A stretch of 19,043 nucleotides of DNA from Candidatus Kuenenbacteria bacterium CG08_land_8_20_14_0_20_37_23 (GTDB lineage: Bacteria; Patescibacteriota; Patescibacteriia; UBA2196; GWA2-42-15), in assembly GCA_002778965.1 (NCBI GenBank), contig PEXX01000053.1, positions 1 through 19,043 of the forward strand. Reading direction: 5' to 3'. Below the pieces are notes generated by a model. That model saw only the letters and a list, made by a program, of their open reading frames with translations, searched no databases and was not told the DNA's origin. The translations under genes were made by a program, and so were the position numbers. Positions 1-8,309 of the stretch are shown piece after piece (the first letter of the stretch is position 1; each line of letters starts with the position of its first letter).

Positions 1-104
1 CAGTTATGCGACGTCGCGAAGCGAAGCGAGCGACGAGCAGAACTGCGGGGACCGCGGCGCATTATGCGGACGAGCGAGCGAAGCGAACGATGTCCGCATA
101 ACTG
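1..104. repeat. GC-rich palindromic element
   Basis: This GC-rich block stands out against the AT-rich surroundings. It is built from GCGA-type tetramers (21-36 and 71-90) and several inverted repeats. Positions 12-17 pair with 30-35 (cgtcgc/gcgacg). Positions 62-71 pair with 92-101 (ttatgcggac/gtccgcataa). Positions 1-10 also pair with 95-104 (cagttatgcg/cgcataactg), so the last two stems exclude each other. No ORF is convincing. It looks like an intergenic palindromic repeat that may extend beyond the left edge of the window. Its function is unknown. Confidence 0.55.
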
Positions 105-270
105 GTCTATATCTAAACTTTTTGATTAATAATGCGTTAAAATTGTGTGTTATCTAAACTTTATGGTATGCTATCCGTATGGCTAATCTCATTGATATTA
201 TAATTCAGGAATTAAAACTGCGCAACTATAACTCATTGGATATGACTAAAATTATATCCAAAATTCGGCG
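105..270. other. Gene-poor intergenic stretch with a doubtful 31-codon ORF
   Basis: No recognised gene lies here. The 12-mer tatctaaacttt occurs twice, at 110-121 and 151-162. A small ORF starts at ATG 179 and ends at TGA 272-274 (31 codons, rich in Ile and Leu). A weak promoter-like pair (ttgtgt 143-148, tatgct 167-172, 18-nt spacing) would start a transcript almost on that ATG. Nothing else supports the ORF, so it is noted and not called as a gene. Confidence 0.3.
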
Positions 271-299
271 TTGATTTTTAAAACAACAGATGATATTAT
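271..299 (+). promoter_or_regulatory. Probable leuS promoter
   Basis: The -35 is TTGATT (271-276) and the -10 is TATTAT (294-299), separated by 17 nt. Transcription would start near 306 and leave a leader of about 110 nt before leuS. This is the best sigma70-like pair upstream of leuS. Confidence 0.5.
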
Positions 300-305
300 A
301 AAAAC

Positions 306-416
306 AATTAATAATTACCCGCTGGCGACAAACTCGCGACCACCGGTGGCTAATGGCAAAAGAGTTGATGACCAGTCATCAGCGAGCGGCTGACGGCTGT
401 TTATAGATTTAATTTT
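306..416 (+). promoter_or_regulatory. Structured leader of leuS
   Basis: The predicted 5' leader can form a branched fold. An outer stem 319-323/385-389 (ccgct/agcgg) encloses actc/gagt (332-335/362-365), which surrounds the palindrome ccaccggtgg (340-349). A second branch is the hairpin tgatga-ccag-tcatca (366-381). There is no T-box consensus, no U-run terminator and no clear Shine-Dalgarno before ATG 417. It could be a regulatory leader for the synthetase or an inserted palindromic repeat, and the sequence alone does not decide. Confidence 0.35.
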
Positions 417-2978
417 ATGGGCAGATATGATTTTGAAAAAATAGAAAAAAAATGGCAAAAATACTGGGCTGACCATAATACTTTTGATGTGCATGAAAAT
501 CAATCAAAAAATAAATATTATTGTCTGGATATGTTCCCCTATCCTTCATCTGCCGGGCTTCATGTCGGTCATCCAGAAGGCTATACTGCCACAGATATTG
601 TGGCGCGCTATAGGCGCATGAGATACAATGAAAATGTTCTTCACCCCATTGGTTTTGATGCTTTTGGTTTGCCCGCGGAGAATTATGCCATTAAAATTAA
701 CCGCAACCCAAAAGAAATAACGCAAGAAAATATAGACAATTTTACCAAACAGCTGAAATCACTTGGTTTTAGTTATGACTGGAGTCGCATTGTGAATACT
801 TCCGATCCCAGTTATTACAAATGGACACAGTGGATGTTTCGTGAACTTTATCAAAAGGGGCTTGCCTATAAGAAAAAAGCGCCTGTCAACTGGTGCGAAT
901 CCTGTAAAACAGTACTTGCGCGCGAACAGGTCGTTGATGGTAAATGTGAGCGCTGTAAAAATGAAGTCATCCAAAAAGAACTCTCGCAGTGGTTTTTTAA
1001 AATCACAGATTATGCTGATGAATTGCTTGCGAATTTGGACAAACTGGATTGGCCCGAACCCATCAAAGAAATTCAGCGTAATTGGATCGGCAGATCGGAA
1101 GGTGTTTTAATTAAATTTAAAATTTCTCCGTCTGCCACCAGCTTAGCATCAGGCAAATTATTGGCAGACAATTCAAAATTGCCAAATGAATCCCAATTTT
1201 TAAATTCTAACGATCAAGTATATTTGGAAATTTTTACCACTCGTCCAGACACATTGTTTGGCGCCACATTTATGGTGATCGCACCTGAACACAAACTCAT
1301 AAACAAAATGGGAGAAGCCATAAACAATAAACAGGAAATCGATGAATATATTAGAGAAGCGAGTAAGAAAAATGAGCTTGAGCGTACTGACTTGAATAAA
1401 GAAAAAACAGGCGTAGAGCTCAATGGTCTTGAGGCTATCAACCCCGTCAACAATAAAAAAATTCCCATTTTTATAGCGGATTATGTCATGATGAATTATG
1501 GCACTGGCGCTATCATGGCAGTACCAGCGCATGACAAAAGGGATTTTGAATTTGCTAAAAAATATAAACTGCCAATCATAGAAGTTGTGCGGCAAATTAC
1601 TGAGCAAACCAACAATAATCAAAATATAATTCCCAAACAAATTCCAAATTATGAATTTCAAATTCCAAGCTCAACTTATAGTTGTTTTTCAGACGAGGGT
1701 ATTTCCATAAATTCCGGTGAGTTTAACGGCCTAATAACGCAGGAATTCAAAGAAAAAATTATTAGATGGCTTGAGGGGGAAAAAATAGGTCAAAAAGCAG
1801 TCAATTATAAACTGCGCGACTGGCTAGTTTCCCGCCAGCGCTACTGGGGAGCTCCTATACCTATTATCTATTGCGAAAAATGCGGAGAGATTCTTGTTCC
1901 AGAGAAAGATCTGCCGATCAAACTCCCAAATGACGTTGATTTTCGCCCAACTGGAGAATCACCACTTACTAGATCAAAAAAATTTCATGCTGTTAAATGT
2001 CCCAGATGCGGAGCCACCCATGGTGTCCGACGTGAACCAGACACAATGGACACATTTGTCTGTTCATCTTGGTATTTTCTGCGTTATGTTGATCCTCATA
2101 ACTACAAAAAACCATTCAGCAGAAAAAAAGTCAAATACTGGCTGCCTGTTGATCTTTATGTCGGCGGAGCCGAACATGCGGTCCTTCATTTAATGTATGC
2201 TAGATTCTTCATCAAGGTTTTGCGCGATGCGGGCTATCTGGACTTTGACGAGCCATTTGCAAAACTGCGCAATCAAGGTATGATTTTGGCCGAAGACGGG
2301 CGCAAAATGAGTAAATCTCTTGGCAACGTAATTAATCCGGATGATATTATCGCACTTTATGGCGCAGATACTTTTCGTTTGTATGAAATGTTTATGGGCC
2401 CGTTAGAAGATGCAAAGCCATGGTCAACTAAAAGCATTATTGGCATCCGCAGATTTTTAGAAAAAATATGGAAATTACAAACAAAATGCAATAAACAATT
2501 AACAAAAAACAAGGATAGCAGCTTGGAACGCTTACTGCACAAAACAATAAAAAAAATTACCGAGGACATTGAGGCTATGAAATTTAACACAGCAATTTCG
2601 CAGATGATGATACTTGCCAATAAAATGGAAAAACAGGAGAGAGTTTCAATTATTGATTACCAATTGCTAATTACTATTCTCTCTCCTTTTGCTCCGCATA
2701 TTGCAGAAGAAATCTGGTCAAAGCTTGGAAATAAAAATTCTATCGCTCAAGAAAATTGGCCGGTTTATAACCAAAATTTAATTGAAGAAAGAGAGATAGA
2801 ACTCGCCATACAAATCAATGGAAAAGTCCGCGACAAGATCACAGTTCAGACAGATATTGCGGAAGATGGCGCCATACAAAAGGCCCTTGAATCTGTTAAA
2901 ATAAAAAATTGGCTGACTGGGAAAGATCCTAAAAAAGTAATTTATATTAAAGGTAAACTTATTAGTTTTGTTGTTTAA
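417..2978 (+). CDS. leuS: Leucyl-tRNA synthetase
   Basis: Cytoplasmic class Ia enzyme that charges tRNA-Leu with leucine. The 853 residues match the usual bacterial length of about 860. The HIGH motif is HVGH (49-52) and KMSKS is at 630-634. A zinc knuckle has C160, C163, C177 and C180. The CP1 editing domain carries the threonine-rich TTRPDT (274-279) and GTGAIMAVPAHDKRDFEF, whose Asp is the family's editing residue. The C-terminus has INGKVRDK. The start MGRYDFEKIEKKW fits family N-termini, although no clear Shine-Dalgarno is visible. Two stretches look like additions relative to typical LeuRS: about residues 236-265 just before the threonine-rich motif, and about 393-422 inside the editing domain. 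Both correspond to repeat-like DNA. gdhA follows 42 nt downstream on the same strand and may be co-transcribed. Confidence 0.97.
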   Translation: MGRYDFEKIEKKWQKYWADHNTFDVHENQSKNKYYCLDMFPYPSSAGLHVGHPEGYTATDIVARYRRMRYNENVLHPIGFDAFGLPAENYAIKINRNPKEITQENIDNFTKQLKSLGFSYDWSRIVNTSDPSYYKWTQWMFRELYQKGLAYKKKAPVNWCESCKTVLAREQVVDGKCERCKNEVIQKELSQWFFKITDYADELLANLDKLDWPEPIKEIQRNWIGRSEGVLIKFKISPSATSLASGKLLADNSKLPNESQFLNSNDQVYLEIFTTRPDTLFGATFMVIAPEHKLINKMGEAINNKQEIDEYIREASKKNELERTDLNKEKTGVELNGLEAINPVNNKKIPIFIADYVMMNYGTGAIMAVPAHDKRDFEFAKKYKLPIIEVVRQITEQTNNNQNIIPKQIPNYEFQIPSSTYSCFSDEGISINSGEFNGLITQEFKEKIIRWLEGEKIGQKAVNYKLRDWLVSRQRYWGAPIPIIYCEKCGEILVPEKDLPIKLPNDVDFRPTGESPLTRSKKFHAVKCPRCGATHGVRREPDTMDTFVCSSWYFLRYVDPHNYKKPFSRKKVKYWLPVDLYVGGAEHAVLHLMYARFFIKVLRDAGYLDFDEPFAKLRNQGMILAEDGRKMSKSLGNVINPDDIIALYGADTFRLYEMFMGPLEDAKPWSTKSIIGIRRFLEKIWKLQTKCNKQLTKNKDSSLERLLHKTIKKITEDIEAMKFNTAISQMMILANKMEKQERVSIIDYQLLITILSPFAPHIAEEIWSKLGNKNSIAQENWPVYNQNLIEEREIELAIQINGKVRDKITVQTDIAEDGAIQKALESVKIKNWLTGKDPKKVIYIKGKLISFVV
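1130..1169. repeat. Inverted repeat within a leuS insertion
   Basis: The 8-bp arms gtctgcca (1130-1137) and tggcagac (1162-1169) are perfectly complementary. They sit in the part of leuS that encodes a non-conserved stretch just before TTRPDT. This looks like a small palindromic element inserted in frame, but the reading rests on one copy. Confidence 0.4.
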
Positions 2979-3020
2979 GTTTTATAGAGCAAAATATCAT
3001 TTACCAACTAAATTCTACTT

Positions 3021-4280
3021 ATGTCTCCATTCCATAGTGCATTAAAACAACTGACTAAAGCCGCCGCGCTGATGAATTTAGATGATGCCATTTTTGAAAA
3101 ATTAAAAAAGCCGGATACAATTTTACAGGTTTCATTGCCAGTCAAGATGGATAATGGCACGACCAAGGTCTTTGAGGGCTACCGGGTGCAGTATAACAAT
3201 GCCCGCGGTCCATACAAAGGCGGTCTGCGCTATCATCCTAAAACAAATTTGAACGAGATCAAGGCCTTGGCTTTTTGGATGGTAATCAAATGCTCTGTAG
3301 TTGGTATTCCAATGGGCGGAGCTAAGGGTGGCATTACTGTTGATCCAAAAAAATTAAGCAGCCGCGAGCTTGAAGAGCTCACTCGTGTTTTTACCAAAAA
3401 AATAGCAGCTTTTATCGGTCCGGACAAAGATATCCCGGCGCCGGATGTTTATACCAATCCGCGGATTATGAGCTGGATTGTGGATGAATACTCAAATATT
3501 GTCGGGCACAATGCGCCTGCTGTTGTTACCGGCAAACCTATCGAGCTTGGAGGTTCAGCCGGCAGAATCGAGGCTACCGGCCTCGGCGGTTTTTATATCA
3601 TACAGGAATTAGTGCATAAGATTAAAATGAGCAAAAAAAATATCACTGTCGCCGTTCAAGGATTTGGCAACGTTGGTTATTATATTGCTGAATTATTGTA
3701 TAAGGCCGGTTATAAAATAGTAGCTCTGTCTGATTCGCAAGGAGGCATTTACAACAAAAACGGACTTGACATGAACCCTGTTAACATCATGAAAACAAAA
3801 GAAAATGAAGGTAAAATTTCGGGTTGTTATTGTATTGGTACAGTTTGCGACTGTGAAAACTTCAAACAAATTACAAATGAGCAATTGTTGCAATTAGATG
3901 TTGATTTTCTTGTTCCAGCCGCCCTTGAAGAAGCCCTCAATGGAAAAAATGCCGGCAAAGTAAAAGCCAAAATTATCGTTGAAATGGCCAATGGCGGCGT
4001 TACTCCAGAGGCGGAGAAAAAACTTTTGCAAAAAAATAAACTCATTATGCCAGACGTCTTATCCAATGCCGGAGGTGTCACAGTTTCATATTTTGAATGG
4101 GTGCAAAATCTGCAAAATTATTATTGGACGCTTGAGGATGTCAACACTAAACTCAAAAAAATTATGCTTGATTCATTTAATCAGGTCTGGAATATTAAAG
4201 AAAAATACAGGACCGATATGCGCACTGCCTCTTTTATTTCAGCTTTGGCGAGAATCCAAGAAGCAATGAGATTGAGATGA
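3021..4280 (+). CDS. gdhA: Glu/Leu/Phe/Val-type dehydrogenase, probably glutamate dehydrogenase
   Basis: NAD(P)-dependent oxidative deamination of an amino acid, most likely glutamate to 2-oxoglutarate and ammonia. The 419 residues match the hexameric GDH family. The N-terminal domain has YKGGLRYHP and the catalytic lysine K102 in PMGGAKGGI, with K90 upstream and the conserved PDVYTNPRIMSWI further on. The Rossmann domain has GFGNVG (214-219) and an Asp-Ser shortly after. The C-terminus ends ASFISALARIQEAMRLR, as in the family. A small cysteine cluster (CYCIGTVCDCE, about residues 270-280) looks unusual. Leucine or phenylalanine dehydrogenase activity cannot be excluded, but the motifs favour glutamate. 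It lies 42 nt after leuS, without an obvious promoter of its own, and is followed by a terminator at 4423. Confidence 0.9.
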   Translation: MSPFHSALKQLTKAAALMNLDDAIFEKLKKPDTILQVSLPVKMDNGTTKVFEGYRVQYNNARGPYKGGLRYHPKTNLNEIKALAFWMVIKCSVVGIPMGGAKGGITVDPKKLSSRELEELTRVFTKKIAAFIGPDKDIPAPDVYTNPRIMSWIVDEYSNIVGHNAPAVVTGKPIELGGSAGRIEATGLGGFYIIQELVHKIKMSKKNITVAVQGFGNVGYYIAELLYKAGYKIVALSDSQGGIYNKNGLDMNPVNIMKTKENEGKISGCYCIGTVCDCENFKQITNEQLLQLDVDFLVPAALEEALNGKNAGKVKAKIIVEMANGGVTPEAEKKLLQKNKLIMPDVLSNAGGVTVSYFEWVQNLQNYYWTLEDVNTKLKKIMLDSFNQVWNIKEKYRTDMRTASFISALARIQEAMRLR

Positions 4281-4422
4281 CTATTTTAACTGGCAATTCA
4301 ATGAAAATTTGTATAAAACAAGATGGCTACTCCGTAATTCAAAATAATAAATTAAAATTCGCTTAATAAAAAAAATTTCGTCAAATAGTAAAAGCCTCTT
4401 ATAAATTATATTTGCAAGTTTA

Positions 4423-4448
4423 AAGCGAGCTGACGGCTCGCTTTTTTA
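4423..4448 (+). terminator. Rho-independent terminator after gdhA
   Basis: A perfect 8-bp stem aagcgagc/gctcgctt (4423-4430/4436-4443), loop tgacg, is followed by a T run (tttttt to 4447). It lies between the convergent gdhA and valS. The T run makes it mainly a plus-strand terminator, and the minus side has only a short T run. A 21-codon ORF at 4301-4366 lies between gdhA and this hairpin but has no support. Confidence 0.85.
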
Positions 4449-4477
4449 ATTGGCAAATAATTATTTTAAGCCGACAA

Positions 4478-6937
4478 CTATTTAACCATGCTGACTTTTA
4501 AATTTCTAACTTCAAAATCGCTTTTGGCTAAAATGGAAATAATTTTAATTTCGGCTTTAGCCAGATGGTTGATCATTGATAATTCACTGTTAATAATTTT
4601 ATCAGCTCCGGCAATCTGCAACTTGATAATTTCATTTTGTCCAATCCTGTTGTCTTTTTTCCATAAGCGAATATTGGCAATGAGTTCTTGAACAATGATA
4701 AAGTCTTGCTCGGCTTGAGAGTTTATTTTTTTATCATCCGCAATCGGCCAATTTTCTATGAGCAGCATTTTACCAGCTCCAAAGGATTCATAGATTTTTT
4801 CAGTCACAAACGGAGTGAAAGGATGGAGCAATTTTAGAAGATTCACATAGACGTGATGAGCTAGATTGTGAGTATTTTGATCGTTTTGCAATTTGGCGAT
4901 TTCTATGTACCAATCAGCCAAGGCGTGCCAAGCAAAATCATATAGCTTTTCACCGGCATGAGAAAAATGATAATTGTCTATATCCCCGGTTGCTTCTGCG
5001 ATTAAGCTATTGAACTTGCTCATAATCCACTTATCAGCCAGAGTCTTGGTTTCAAATTCATTCTCTTCCTTGAAGTTATTTTTTTCAGAATTAAATTCAA
5101 TAAATCTTCCGATATTCCATAATTTATTTGAGAAATTGCGGAAACTGACTATTTTTTGTTCTGATAAGCGCAATGGGTTACCCGGAGTGTTGCCAATGAT
5201 AAGACTTAAGCGCAAAGCGTCAGTGCCATATTTTCCTGATACTGCAATTGGTTCAATGCATGTTTCCGGCTTGGATTTGCTCATTTTTTTACCGTGCCTA
5301 TCACAAACCATGCCGTGCAAATAAACTGTTTTAAATGGAATTTGATTAATGGCGTGAAGAGTCATCATGATCATGCGCGCCACCCAGAAAAAAATAATGT
5401 CATGCATTGTTTCCATAACTGACGTTGGATGAAAATTTTTCAGATCAGGGCTTTCTTCCACCCATTCTTCCAGTCTGCCGTATTTTTGATAGTCTTTTTT
5501 ATTTAAAAGAGTTGACCAGGTCCAAAGAGCGGAAGAAAACCATGTGTCAAGCGTATCTTCATCCTGTATCCAGCCATCACGCTTGGGCGCTTCAAGGCCG
5601 ACATAAATTTCATCATCATTTTTTTTGCCTCTATACCAAACAGGTACTCTGTGGCCAAACCAAATCTGTCGCGAGATACACCAATCATGCAAATTTTCCA
5701 TCCATTGATAATATATTTTTTTGAAACGTTCTGGCACAATATCAATTGTGCCAGATTCAACAGCCCATTTAGAAATTTCTTTTAAAGTCGCGCGTTCTTT
5801 GCCAAATTTTTTGATAAGGTCTTTGTTTTTCAATTTAAATTCCTTATCAACAGCCACAAACCACTGCCAAGACGGCAATGGCTCAATCGGAGTCTGGCAG
5901 CGATAGCAAATAGACAAATTGTGCTGATAATTTTCATCAATATGATCAATTAGTCCCATAATCGTCATATCTTTAACAATAGCCTCGCGGGCTTCAAGCG
6001 TTTTCATGCCAGCATATTTACCGCAATTTTCCATCATTAATCCATCCTCGTCAATAATTTGCTTGCCTGGAATATTATTTTTTTTAGCCATTTCAGCATC
6101 AACAAAACTGTGAGACGGGGTGACTTTGACCGCGCCTGAACCAAAATTTTTATCAACCGCGTTGTCGGCAATGACAGTAATTTCAAATTTTCCCAAAACG
6201 CCAAGGATCTGATATTTTTTACCCACCATATTCTTGTATCTCTTGTCTGATGGATGAACGGCGACCGCTGTATCACCCAGCTTTGTTTCGGGCCTGGTGG
6301 TTGCCAAAATAAATGGCCCATATTTAATCCAATACAGTTTAGTTTTTTGCTCAACGTGCTCAACTTCGTCGTCGGCCAGTGTTGAGTGACAGCGAGGACA
6401 CCAATTTACTATTCTCTCACCACGGTAAATAAGGCCATCATCATACATTTTTTTGAACTGCATGTGGACAGCATGCGATAGCTCAGGGCTCATGGTATAA
6501 TTTTCACGAGACCAGTCGCAGGATGCTCCCATCTTTCTAGTTTGGTTTTCAATAGTTGATTTACTTTGAGAAACATATTCTTGGACTCTCCGCAAAAATT
6601 TTTCCCTCCCAATCTTATGACGGCTTGTGCCTTCTTTTTTTAACAATTTTTCAACTACATTCTGTGTTGCGATGGCCGCGTGATCAACTCCTGGCAGCCA
6701 AAGAGTCCTGTCTCCCCGCATGCGATGATAACGCGCCATAATATCTTGTAAAGCAATGCCGAGAGTATGTCCGACATGAAGCTGGCCTGTAGCATTAGGC
6801 GGCGGCATAGAGATAGTAAAAATTGGAACATCGTCTGGCAAGTCTAAATTATCCGGATTAAAATATCCGGATTTTTCCCATTTTCCATAAATCTCATCTT
6901 CATATTCTTTTGGCGTATAGGCTTTCGGTAAAGACAT
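4478..6937 (-). CDS. valS: Valyl-tRNA synthetase, short form
   Basis: Cytoplasmic class Ia enzyme that charges tRNA-Val. It has 819 residues. The HIGH region is PPPNATGQLHVGH (46-57) and KMSKS is at 551-555. The editing domain contains TTRPET (213-218) and GSGAVKVTPSHS, where many bacterial ValRS have His-Asp in place of His-Ser. Other family marks are WCPRC (179-183), SRQIWFGHRVPVWY and DTWFSSALWTWSTL. The protein stops right after the anticodon-binding region, so it lacks the roughly 60-70 residue C-terminal coiled-coil arm of most bacterial ValRS. The stop is TAG, and reading through it would add only four codons, so the short end is not a broken reading frame. It is the last gene of the minus-strand operon, 36 nt after lspA. 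Confidence 0.96.
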   Translation of the reverse strand: MSLPKAYTPKEYEDEIYGKWEKSGYFNPDNLDLPDDVPIFTISMPPPNATGQLHVGHTLGIALQDIMARYHRMRGDRTLWLPGVDHAAIATQNVVEKLLKKEGTSRHKIGREKFLRRVQEYVSQSKSTIENQTRKMGASCDWSRENYTMSPELSHAVHMQFKKMYDDGLIYRGERIVNWCPRCHSTLADDEVEHVEQKTKLYWIKYGPFILATTRPETKLGDTAVAVHPSDKRYKNMVGKKYQILGVLGKFEITVIADNAVDKNFGSGAVKVTPSHSFVDAEMAKKNNIPGKQIIDEDGLMMENCGKYAGMKTLEAREAIVKDMTIMGLIDHIDENYQHNLSICYRCQTPIEPLPSWQWFVAVDKEFKLKNKDLIKKFGKERATLKEISKWAVESGTIDIVPERFKKIYYQWMENLHDWCISRQIWFGHRVPVWYRGKKNDDEIYVGLEAPKRDGWIQDEDTLDTWFSSALWTWSTLLNKKDYQKYGRLEEWVEESPDLKNFHPTSVMETMHDIIFFWVARMIMMTLHAINQIPFKTVYLHGMVCDRHGKKMSKSKPETCIEPIAVSGKYGTDALRLSLIIGNTPGNPLRLSEQKIVSFRNFSNKLWNIGRFIEFNSEKNNFKEENEFETKTLADKWIMSKFNSLIAEATGDIDNYHFSHAGEKLYDFAWHALADWYIEIAKLQNDQNTHNLAHHVYVNLLKLLHPFTPFVTEKIYESFGAGKMLLIENWPIADDKKINSQAEQDFIIVQELIANIRLWKKDNRIGQNEIIKLQIAGADKIINSELSMINHLAKAEIKIISILAKSDFEVRNLKVSMVK

Positions 6938-6973
6938 AAATTCATGTTATCTCATTGTTTTCAATTTCACAAA

Positions 6974-7417
6974 CTATTTTTTACTGTCAGCCTTATTTAA
7001 AAAAAGAAAGGCTATTCCAGCGACTATCATCATGTCGGCCAAATTGAACACAGGCCAGATTCTTAAATCAATAAAATCTATCACTCCACCAATATTAATT
7101 CTATCCATCAAATTACTAAATGCTCCAAGTAAAATTAAAAGTAAGCTAAAGATTTTTAACTTATTCCCAGCCGCCCATGATCTGATTAGCCAACTCATTA
7201 AAAATAGTAGCGCAAAAATTATTAAAATAAAAAAAATAGTTTTTAAACTCGCCGCCAATGGAATACCGAAAACTATGCCTTTATTTATGATTGGCTCAAT
7301 AAAAAAACATCGCTCGTTTGAGATGTCTCTTGTGAATAGATACTTGGTTAATCTATCTAATATGAAAAAAACGATAACAATTAATCCAAGTAGCCATCTA
7401 TTTCTTAAAAATTTCAT
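6974..7417 (-). CDS. lspA: Lipoprotein signal peptidase (signal peptidase II)
   Basis: Membrane aspartyl protease that removes signal peptides from prolipoproteins after lipidation. It has 147 residues with four hydrophobic segments (about 8-25, 55-77, 88-104 and 124-141), which is normal for LspA. The N-terminal signature is DRLTKYL (21-27). Catalytic aspartates are D105 in SNLMDR and D128 in FNLADM, with GGVIDFIDL between them. The ATG at 7417 lies two bases from the TAG stop of the upstream TraR/DksA gene, so translation is probably coupled. Its own stop is TAG. Lipoprotein processing fits a cell with surface proteins such as those encoded elsewhere in this window. Confidence 0.95.
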   Translation of the reverse strand: MKFLRNRWLLGLIVIVFFILDRLTKYLFTRDISNERCFFIEPIINKGIVFGIPLAASLKTIFFILIIFALLFLMSWLIRSWAAGNKLKIFSLLLILLGAFSNLMDRINIGGVIDFIDLRIWPVFNLADMMIVAGIAFLFLNKADSKK

Positions 7418-7418
7418 G

Positions 7419-7799
7419 CTATTTTGAGAAACTCTTTTTACATACTACGCAAGATGATGAAGTCGGCCTTGCTTTTATTCGTTGTTCTTCAATTGGCTTA
7501 TGACAATATTTGCATATGCCATAAGTTCCGTTAGCTATTCTTTTCAACGCGCCTTCCACATCTTTTAGTTCGGCTTCAAGTAAACTTTTCAATGATACAT
7601 TATTGTTAAAGCTTGCCACTTCCGATGCGTTTTCTCCGCTCTTGTCTCCAAAGTCTGGGAAGGTTGTTGCATAGCTTGTCATATTCTTTTTGCCAGCTCC
7701 CAAAATAACAGTAAAATTGGCCAGTTCTTCCTTCAGCCTGACTTCCTCTTTTAGTAGTTCCGTCTTTGTCTCTTGCATTAATCTTTTGTTCAATTTCAT
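7419..7799 (-). CDS. TraR/DksA-family C4 zinc-finger protein
   Basis: A 126-residue protein. The N-terminal half is predicted helical and charged (LLKEEVRLKEELANF). The middle has DFGDKSGENASEVASF, the acidic/Asn stretch common in small TraR/DksA relatives. The C-terminal zinc finger has C96, C99, C117 and C120 in GTYGICKYC...SSSCVVC. DksA-type proteins bind the secondary channel of RNA polymerase and modulate initiation. Whether this relative does so is inference, since the DxxDxA tip of classical DksA is not evident. I chose ATG 7799 over an in-frame TTG six bases upstream (7805). It is the first gene of the operon with lspA and valS, with a one-base gap to lspA, and lies about 20 nt from the predicted transcription start. 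Confidence 0.85.
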   Translation of the reverse strand: MKLNKRLMQETKTELLKEEVRLKEELANFTVILGAGKKNMTSYATTFPDFGDKSGENASEVASFNNNVSLKSLLEAELKDVEGALKRIANGTYGICKYCHKPIEEQRIKARPTSSSCVVCKKSFSK

Positions 7800-7825
7800 A
7801 TTCAAACAATTTTATAATCATATCA

Positions 7826-7854
7826 ATTATAGCAATAAACACGTAAAAGATCAA
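7826..7854 (-). promoter_or_regulatory. Promoter of the traR/dksA-lspA-valS operon
   Basis: Read on the minus strand, the -35 is TTGATC (7854-7849), the spacer is 17 nt and the -10 is a perfect TATAAT (7831-7826), preceded by TGC as an extended -10. The predicted start is near 7819, about 20 nt before ATG 7799. Confidence 0.8.
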
Positions 7855-7871
7855 GCTTAAAAGTTTTTTGT

Positions 7872-7899
7872 ATTAAAAAGGGGCGTTGTACGCCCCTTT
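7872..7899 (-). terminator. Terminator of the minus-strand non-coding unit
   Basis: A perfect 10-bp GC-rich hairpin, aaaggggcgt/acgccccttt (7877-7886/7890-7899), has a 3-nt loop. On the minus strand the T tract runs off the stem (ttttt, then aata). No coding gene ends directly upstream of it, so it most likely ends the RNA described at 7872-8303. It stands 18 nt before the -35 of the next operon. Confidence 0.7.
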
Positions 7900-8303
7900 A
7901 AAATTGTTTAATGACGACAAACGCCCCAATCCCTAATGGGACTTGGGACGTACCGTTATCTGGATTTTATCTTGATAAAATTCAAATGACGGTACGCAGC
8001 CAAGATTTACCTTCGTTAGGGACTAATGCTTTTTGGGCCGAATTTCAAAAAGCGGTTTTTAATCTTCTTACCATTCTCCTGGTGATAACTCCATAGAGCA
8101 ATAATTGATCACATGAAGAAATACCTTTTTATTTTTATTTTATTTTTGGATTGGCTCTCGTGCTCCACGAGCCTTTATGAAGAACAGTTAAGAATGATTG
8201 TCAAAATTTTGTTTTTATTTTTGTTTATTTAGCCCTTTTCCATCACTTCTCTTGTCTTTCACAAGCTAATAACTGTTATTTATAGCCAGTTCAAGATATT
8301 CTA
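7872..8303 (-). ncRNA. Candidate structured non-coding RNA with a long rod-like fold
   Basis: This 600-nt gene-free stretch contains a minus-strand transcription unit with a strong promoter (8310-8338) and a hairpin terminator (7877-7899). Near its 3' end nested stems form one long rod. From the tip outward they are attttat/ataaaat (7964-7970/7975-7981), cgtaccgt/acggtacg (7949-7956/7989-7996), cttgg/ccaag (7942-7946/8000-8004), tccctaa/ttaggga (7930-7936/8016-8022) and cccaa/ttggg (7925-7929/8033-8037). A further hairpin ctcgtg-gag-cacgag lies near 8157-8171. I see no tmRNA, RNase P, SRP or known riboswitch signature, and only tiny ORFs. The length of about 430 nt and the 5' end are inferred. 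A second start (TTGACA on the minus strand near 8200) is possible. Confidence 0.5.
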
Positions 8304-8309
8304 TATAGA

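Noticed and set aside
1200..1661. Antisense frames in leuS
   Set aside because: They oppose a well-conserved synthetase gene and show no protein features.
4301..4366. A 21-codon ORF after gdhA
   Set aside because: No ribosome-binding site, no family resemblance and AT-rich sequence. Likely chance.
7911..8096. A 61-codon plus-strand frame
   Set aside because: It runs exactly through the folded rod of the minus-strand RNA candidate, has no recognisable protein features and no promoter or terminator on its strand.
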